Shown here piece after piece: positions 59,668-64,000 of a DNA stretch of 64,000 nucleotides. The notes under the pieces are model-generated. The model saw only the letters and a program-made list of their open reading frames with translations. It was not told the DNA's origin and did no database searches. The stretch spans positions 186,001-250,000 of the forward strand of contig NZ_RRYH01000002.1 in assembly GCF_004010155.1 (NCBI RefSeq), given 5' to 3'. The stretch is from Solirhodobacter olei (lineage in GTDB: Bacteria > Pseudomonadota > Alphaproteobacteria > Rhodobacterales > Rhodobacteraceae). Made by a program: the position numbers and the translations under genes. Positions within the stretch are counted from its first letter, which is position 1. Each line of letters begins with the position of its first letter.

Positions 59668-60258
59668 TCAGGGCAGGAAGATCGGGCTGCGATCACCGGC
59701 GGCGAAGCGGCGCAGCGTCGCGGGGTACAGGATGTGTTCCTGCACCAGCACCCGCGCGGCCAGCGTGTCGGCCGTGTCGCCCGGCAGGATGGGCACCCGG
59801 GCCTGCCCGAGGATGGGGCCCGCGTCGAGGTCCTGCGTGACCTCGTGGGTGGTGCAGCCGGCCTCGGTGTCGCCTGCGTCCAGCGCGCGCTGGTGGGTGT
59901 GAAGGCCGGGGTATTTCGGCAGCAGCGACGGGTGGATGTTCAGCATCCGCCCCTCGAACCGGGCGATGAAGGCCGGCGTCAGGATTCGCATGAAGCCCGC
60001 CAGGCAGATGATGTCGGGCCCGGCCGCCAGAAGCGGCTCCAGCAGCGCCGCCTCGAAGGCCGCGCGGTCGCCCCGGAACGGGCGGTGGTCGATGGCGGCG
60101 GTGGCGATGCCCATCTCGGCGGCCTTCTTCAGCCCGCCCGCCTCCGGATCGTTGGACAGAACCAGCACCGGCCGGCCCGGATGATCGCCTGTCATCGAGC
60201 GGACCAGCGCCACCATGTTGGAACCGCCGCCCGAGATCAGGATGGCGATGCGCTTCAC
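59668..60258 (-). CDS. purN: Phosphoribosylglycinamide formyltransferase
   Basis: A 196-residue enzyme that formylates GAR with 10-formyl-THF in purine synthesis. It begins [14 protein letters not shown] and contains the catalytic N-x-H-x-S-L-L-P pattern ([16 protein letters not shown]). Its ATG overlaps the purM stop by 4 nt, so the two are translated together. Confidence 0.95.
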   Translation of the reverse strand: MKRIAILISGGGSNMVALVRSMTGDHPGRPVLVLSNDPEAGGLKKAAEMGIATAAIDHRPFRGDRAAFEAALLEPLLAAGPDIICLAGFMRILTPAFIARFEGRMLNIHPSLLPKYPGLHTHQRALDAGDTEAGCTTHEVTQDLDAGPILGQARVPILPGDTADTLAARVLVQEHILYPATLRRFAAGDRSPIFLP

Positions 60259-61298
60259 TTCAGGCGGCCGGAGTAGCGGACGCCCTGCCCTTTCACCACA
60301 TGGCCGATACGGGTGACGGTCTCGCCCTCGGCGGTCAGAAGCGACTCGAGCGCCGCCGCGCGGTCGGCGGCCACGACAACGACCATGCCGATCCCGGCGT
60401 TGAAGGTCTTCAGAAGCTCCGGCTCGGCGATCCCCGCCGTCTCCGCCAGCCAGCGGAAGACCGGGGGGAGCGCCCAGCTGCCCAGGTCGATCTCTGCCCC
60501 CAGCCCCTCGGGGAAGACGCGCGGCAGGTTCTCGGTCAGCCCGCCGCCGGTGATATGGGCGAGGCCGTGGACGCCGCCGGCGCGGATCGCGGCAAGCGCC
60601 GGCTTCACATAGAGCTTCGTCGGCGCGAGAAGCGCCGCGCCGAGCGTGCCCGGCCCGAATGGCGACGGCGCGTCCCAGCCGAGGCCGGCGAGTTCCACCA
60701 CCTTGCGGACCAGCGAATAGCCGTTCGAATGCACCCCCGAGGAGGCGAGGCCGAGAAGCACGTCGCCCTCCGCCACGCCGGCGGGCAGGTCGGCCCCACG
60801 CTCCATCGCGCCGACGGCGAAGCCGGCGAGGTCGAAGTCGTCCCTGGCGTACATGCCGGGCATTTCCGCCGTCTCACCGCCGACCAGCGCGCAGCCGGAT
60901 CGGGCGCAGCCCTCGGCGATGCCCTCGACGATGGAGGCGGCCTGCTCGACCTCCAGCTTGCCGGTGGCGAAATAGTCGAGAAAGAGCAGCGGCTCGGCCC
61001 CCTGGCAGACGAGATCGTTCACGCACATGGCGACGAGGTCGATGCCGATGGTGGCGACGTTGCCGGTGTCGATGGCGATGCGCAGCTTGGTGCCCACGCC
61101 ATCGGTCGCGGCGACGAGGATCGGGTCCTGGTAGCCCGCGGCCCTGAGATCGAAGAGCGCGCCGAAGCCGCCGAGGCCCGCCATGGTGCCGGGCCGCGCC
61201 GTGCGCGCGGCGGCGGGCTTGATCCGCTCCACCAGCGCATTGCCGGCGTCAATGTCGACCCCCGCCTGAGAGTACGTCAGACCGTTCTTCGCGCTCAT
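60255..61298 (-). CDS. purM: Phosphoribosylformylglycinamidine cyclo-ligase
   Basis: A 347-residue AIR synthetase. The family segments [15 protein letters not shown] and [14 protein letters not shown] are present. ATG 61298 ([20 protein letters not shown]) is the conserved start. It leads purM-purN. Confidence 0.96.
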   Translation of the reverse strand: MSAKNGLTYSQAGVDIDAGNALVERIKPAAARTARPGTMAGLGGFGALFDLRAAGYQDPILVAATDGVGTKLRIAIDTGNVATIGIDLVAMCVNDLVCQGAEPLLFLDYFATGKLEVEQAASIVEGIAEGCARSGCALVGGETAEMPGMYARDDFDLAGFAVGAMERGADLPAGVAEGDVLLGLASSGVHSNGYSLVRKVVELAGLGWDAPSPFGPGTLGAALLAPTKLYVKPALAAIRAGGVHGLAHITGGGLTENLPRVFPEGLGAEIDLGSWALPPVFRWLAETAGIAEPELLKTFNAGIGMVVVVAADRAAALESLLTAEGETVTRIGHVVKGQGVRYSGRLK

Positions 61299-61421
61299 CG
61301 CCCGCCCTCGCATGTCTCGCCGCCCGCATAGACGATCCCGCGCGCCGCTGCAACGCGCCAGGCTTGCCTTGGGGCGCGGGAACGATAGCTTGCGCAAAGA
61401 CCGACACGGGGGGAGGCGGAG

Positions 61422-61943
61422 ATGAGCGAGAGACCGGACTGCATCGCGCATTGGAGCGAGATCGAGGCAGAGACCGCGCGGAGCTACCGCGGCGACGACG
61501 AGGCGATGGAGATTGACGCCGATTTCGGCCGCCGCTTCGGGCTGACCCGGCTGGGTATTCACCACGACCGGCTGCCGCCCGGGCACCGCACCTCCTACCC
61601 CCATGCCGAGAGCGCAGAGGAGGAGTTCGTCTACGTGATCTCCGGCACGCCCGATGTCTGGATTGACGGGGTGCTGCACCGGCTCGGGCCCGGCGATGCG
61701 GTGGGCTTTCCGGCCGGGACCGGGCTCTGCCACACCTTCCTCAACAACACCGGGGAGGACGTGGCGCTTCTGGTCGTAGGCGAGAAGCCGAAAGCGGAGA
61801 ACCGGATCTACTATCCGCTGAACCCGGAGCAGAAAGCGAGCCGCGACGACTGGTGGGAAGATCCGCCGCAGCGCCCGCTCGGGGCCCATGACGGGCTGCC
61901 CGACCGCGTGCGCGCCTGGCGGGCCGGCGGGCCGAAGCCCTGA
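61422..61943 (+). CDS. Cupin-domain protein
   Basis: A 173-residue protein with a single cupin barrel (about 45-130). The metal-binding motif region reads [24 protein letters not shown], with His and Glu ligands, and the second motif [16 protein letters not shown]. Substrate unknown; many relatives are sugar isomerase-like or sensory proteins. The ATG has GGGGGGAGG upstream. It is divergent from purM. Confidence 0.85.
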   Translation: MSERPDCIAHWSEIEAETARSYRGDDEAMEIDADFGRRFGLTRLGIHHDRLPPGHRTSYPHAESAEEEFVYVISGTPDVWIDGVLHRLGPGDAVGFPAGTGLCHTFLNNTGEDVALLVVGEKPKAENRIYYPLNPEQKASRDDWWEDPPQRPLGAHDGLPDRVRAWRAGGPKP

Positions 61944-61986
61944 GCCGCTTGACCGCCGCCCCACCCGGGGCTAGGCAGACCGCGCC

Positions 61987-62063
61987 GGGCCTGTAGCTCA
62001 ATTGGTCAGAGCAGGGCGCTCATAACGCCTTGGTTGGGGGTTCAAGTCCCTCCGGGCCTACCA
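61987..62063 (+). tRNA. tRNA with CAT anticodon (probably tRNA-Ile2, lysidine type)
   Basis: A 77-nt cloverleaf including encoded CCA: acceptor GGGCCTG/CGGGCCT, D-arm GCTC/GAGC, anticodon arm GGGCG-CTCATAA-CGCCT and T-arm with TTCAAGT. The first acceptor pair is G-T. The anticodon CAT could be elongator Met or Ile2 whose C34 is modified to lysidine. The acceptor stem resembles tRNA-Ile, so I favour Ile2. It lacks the features of initiator tRNA. Confidence 0.93.
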
Positions 62064-62225
62064 TTTTCCCCGGCAGACTGGTCCGTGCAGCGCGCCTAGA
62101 CGCACCGCGCGGAAGAGGGCCGGCGCCCGTCCGCGGGTGGGCGCTCGCGGCCCGGTGAATCTTTCCGTTTATGGCGTGAAGAACACTTCAGGTTTGCCGG
62201 GGCGGCGAACCCATCAAAAGCGCCC

Positions 62226-62280
62226 ATCCGTCCGGGCGGACAGGCGCTGGCCCGGCGGGCTGCGCCCGCTGTCTCGGGCC
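62226..62280 (+). repeat. GC-rich palindromic repeat, copy 3
   Basis: TCCGTCCGGGCGGACAGGCG leads into CTGGCCCGGCGGGCTGCGCC and ends CTGTCTCGGGCC (62280), matching copies 1 and 2. It ends 15 bp beyond the stop of the sugar kinase gene. Confidence 0.75.
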
Positions 62281-62295
62281 ATTGGTGAGGTTAAC

Positions 62296-63222
62296 TCAGC
62301 CCGCCTCGCGGAAGGCGCCGCGGAAGCCCACGACCTCTCGCGCGGTCTCGTGGCCGGCGGAAAGCGCCGCCTGCGCCCCCTGCCCCGCAAGATAGGCCGC
62401 GAGGAAGCCGCCGTTGAAGCTGTCGCCCGCCGCCGTCGTGTCCACGACGGTCTCGGCCGGGGCGTAGCTGCCGGGCGCAATTGCGGGGTCAAGCGGCAGG
62501 GGGCCCGTGGCGCCGCGCTTCAGCGCGCCCTCGCGCAGGCCGTAGGTGCGCAGGCGGGCCAGCGTCACCGCTGCGTCGCTTTCGCCGAAAAGCGCCTGCT
62601 CGTCGTCGATCGAGGGCAGGCCGATGTCGGTCAGCCGCCAGAACCGGGCGATCCAGTCCCGCCCGGCCTCTGCCGAGGGCCAGAGCCGGGGGCGCCAGTT
62701 CGAATCGAAGGCGACGCGCACGCCGCGCGCCCGTGCCTCGGCCAGCCAGTCGGCCAGCGCCCCACGCACCGCCTCGGGCAGGATCGCCAGCGTGATGGCC
62801 GAGAGGTAGATCACGTCGAACCCCTCCAGCGCGGCGAAGGAGATCCCCTCTGCCGTCTGGAACATCCGCCGCGCGGCGGAGGTCTCGCGCCAGTAGAGGA
62901 AGCTCCGCTCGCCCTCGGCATCGGTGGTGATGGCGTAGAGGCCGGGCAGACGCTCGGGGTCGCGCGCGATGCGCGAGACATCGAGGTTTTCCGAGGCCAT
63001 GAAGGCCAGCGCCGCGTCCGAGAACGGATCGGTGCCCATCGCGGTGACATAGGCGACCGCGCCGCCACGCAGGGCGCGGCGCAGGTAGATCGCCGTGTTC
63101 AGCGTGTCTCCGGCATAGGCGATGCGCGGGTCCGCCTGGCCCGGGCCGCTGAAGCTCAGCTCGATCATCGCCTCGCCGACGCAGGCGACGCGCGGGGCCC
63201 CCGGGGTCTTGGTGCTGGTCAT
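62296..63222 (-). CDS. PfkB-family sugar kinase, probably 2-keto-3-deoxygluconate kinase
   Basis: A 308-residue ribokinase-like enzyme. The N-terminal signature is VGEAMIELSF and the catalytic base is in the DTTAAGDSFNGGF motif. GDTLNTAIYLRR and LYAITTDAEGERSFLYWR fit KDG kinases, which phosphorylate 2-keto-3-deoxygluconate in the Entner-Doudoroff or uronate pathways. Other ribokinase-type sugars cannot be excluded. It is next to a GntR regulator, 54 bp away. Confidence 0.88.
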   Translation of the reverse strand: MTSTKTPGAPRVACVGEAMIELSFSGPGQADPRIAYAGDTLNTAIYLRRALRGGAVAYVTAMGTDPFSDAALAFMASENLDVSRIARDPERLPGLYAITTDAEGERSFLYWRETSAARRMFQTAEGISFAALEGFDVIYLSAITLAILPEAVRGALADWLAEARARGVRVAFDSNWRPRLWPSAEAGRDWIARFWRLTDIGLPSIDDEQALFGESDAAVTLARLRTYGLREGALKRGATGPLPLDPAIAPGSYAPAETVVDTTAAGDSFNGGFLAAYLAGQGAQAALSAGHETAREVVGFRGAFREAG

Positions 63223-63276
63223 ATCTGGTCTCTCATGGGCTTGGCGCGCCGATACCGCCTGCTCGGGCCGCCGAGG

Positions 63277-64000
63277 TCAAGCGCCGAGGGGTGCCGGGGC
63301 GGCCGGGCGGTCGAAATAATCGGCGTGGCGGTCGACCAGGGTCGAGAGCACGCCGAGGATCGAGCGCATGTGGGTCAGCGCGGCAGCCACCGCGCGCGGA
63401 CCGTCGCGGCCACGGATCGCGGCGAGGATGGCGCGATGCTCGGCCAGCAGCTCTCCCAGGTGGCCGCGGTCGCGCAGCGAGAGGACACGCAGCCGGTCAA
63501 GCTGCATCTTCTCATGCTCCAGCACGTGGGCGGCGCGGGGAAAGCCGGTGGCGCGGGCGAGAGCCAGATGGAAGTCGTCATCGGCATCCTGGAAGGCAAG
63601 ATCGTCGCCCGCCTCGATCGCGGCGGCCTGGGCGGCCAGCGTGATCTCGATCCCCGCGGCGGCCTCGGCCGTCAGCCCCTTGGAGGCGAGATGCGAGACA
63701 TTGGCCACCTCCAGCGCCTCGCGCAGGAAGCGGGCCTCGCGGATCTTGTCCTCGTTCAGGCGGGTGACGAAATTGCCCCGGCTCGGCAGCGTCGTGACGA
63801 GCCCCGCGTCGCGCAGCTGGGCCAGCGCCTCGCGCACCGGGGTGCGGCTGGCGCCGAAGCGCGTGCCGAGGTCGGATTCAGAAAGCGCGCAGCCCGGGGG
63901 CAGGTCCATCCGCAGGATGGCCATTTTCAGCGCCACGAAAATCTGCGATCCGGCCGGCCGCGTCGGGTCGAGCCGCGGCAGAACGAGTCCCGGCGCCTCC
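63277..64000 (-). CDS. GntR-family (FCD type) transcriptional regulator, start cut by window edge
   Basis: The gene runs off the right edge. The visible part ends at 63277. It has an N-terminal winged helix (SESDLGTRFGASRTPVREALAQL and GLVTTLPSRGNF) and a C-terminal FCD ligand-binding domain with Asp/His metal ligands (DADDDFHLALARAT). An in-frame GTG at 63936 would cut off the first helix, and the frame stays open to the edge with GntR-like sequence (PRLDPTRPAGSQIFVALKMA), so the true start is outside. It probably controls the adjacent kinase or a sugar-acid pathway. Confidence 0.9.
   Translation of the reverse strand, partial: EAPGLVLPRLDPTRPAGSQIFVALKMAILRMDLPPGCALSESDLGTRFGASRTPVREALAQLRDAGLVTTLPSRGNFVTRLNEDKIREARFLREALEVANVSHLASKGLTAEAAAGIEITLAAQAAAIEAGDDLAFQDADDDFHLALARATGFPRAAHVLEHEKMQLDRLRVLSLRDRGHLGELLAEHRAILAAIRGRDGPRAVAAALTHMRSILGVLSTLVDRHADYFDRPAAPAPLGA

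Overview
This is a 64 kb piece of a GC-rich (roughly two-thirds G+C) alphaproteobacterial chromosome, most likely from the family Rhodobacteraceae. The assignment is an inference. It rests on a DksA homologue with a single cysteine, a CckA kinase preceded by a CtrA-type TTAA-N7-TTAA box, an aglEFGAK alpha-glucoside operon with a divergent aglR, a DUF2927 lipoprotein, an F1-ATPase zeta-type inhibitor (DUF1476), and a methionine synthase that appears to be split into separate genes. I see no prophage, insertion sequence, integrase, CRISPR array or rRNA. Almost everything reads as core or niche-adaptive chromosomal content with uniform base composition.

Layout. 0-6.8 kb: end of an unknown gene, icd, an ASCH protein, typA/bipA, a class II glutamine amidotransferase with a small partner, an Lrp/AsnC regulator and an FAD monooxygenase. 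6.9-11.7 kb: dksA, then a MoxR ATPase and a CoxE-type VWA protein flanking an acetyltransferase, a DUF2927 lipoprotein and a small membrane protein. 11.8-18.4 kb: cckA, an RsmB-type rRNA methyltransferase, guaB, an agmatinase-family hydrolase and a 47-residue basic protein. 18.5-28.4 kb: alpha-glucoside uptake and hydrolysis (aglKAGFE, minus strand) facing aglR, a GH1 beta-glucosidase and glucokinase on the plus strand, with two matching operator-like palindromes between them. 28.6-32.9 kb: a form II-type CO dehydrogenase-like molybdenum hydroxylase (M, L, S and G subunits). 33-36.1 kb: a LuxR-type response regulator, a FIST sensor protein and a histidine kinase with a degenerate receiver. 36.3-41.7 kb: an MttB-family methyltransferase, a cytochrome P450 overlapping a membrane-bound alpha/beta-hydrolase-like gene, ccdA and a TusA-like protein. 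42-48.8 kb: RNase E with a long leader, a zinc-ribbon membrane protein and a DctB/DctD-like two-component pair. 48.8-52.3 kb: purC-purS-ADH and purQ, then the DUF1476 gene. 52.4-57.1 kb: homocysteine methyltransferase, radical SAM protein, corrinoid protein, Hsp20 and DUF1638. 57.1-64 kb: sufE, a lipoprotein, rnd, purN-purM, a cupin, one tRNA(CAT), a KDG-type sugar kinase and a GntR regulator cut by the window edge.

Functional links. The agl genes, the GH1 enzyme and glucokinase form a complete route from external glucosides to glucose 6-phosphate. The methyltransferase, corrinoid protein, DUF1638 and possibly the distant MttB suggest one-carbon or methionine chemistry that depends on a free-standing corrinoid protein. 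MoxR/CoxE and the CoxMLSG-like enzyme lie about 17 kb apart but are known partners in other genomes.

Non-coding structure is the least explained part. Three intergenic loci (about 1.95, 18.0 and 41.7 kb) carry arrays of a YACCG core repeated at 11-bp steps. Three other intergenic sites share a GC-rich palindromic repeat of about 48 bp. Two full CtrA boxes are present. A 20-bp tandem repeat plus a long nested hairpin precede the homocysteine methyltransferase gene.
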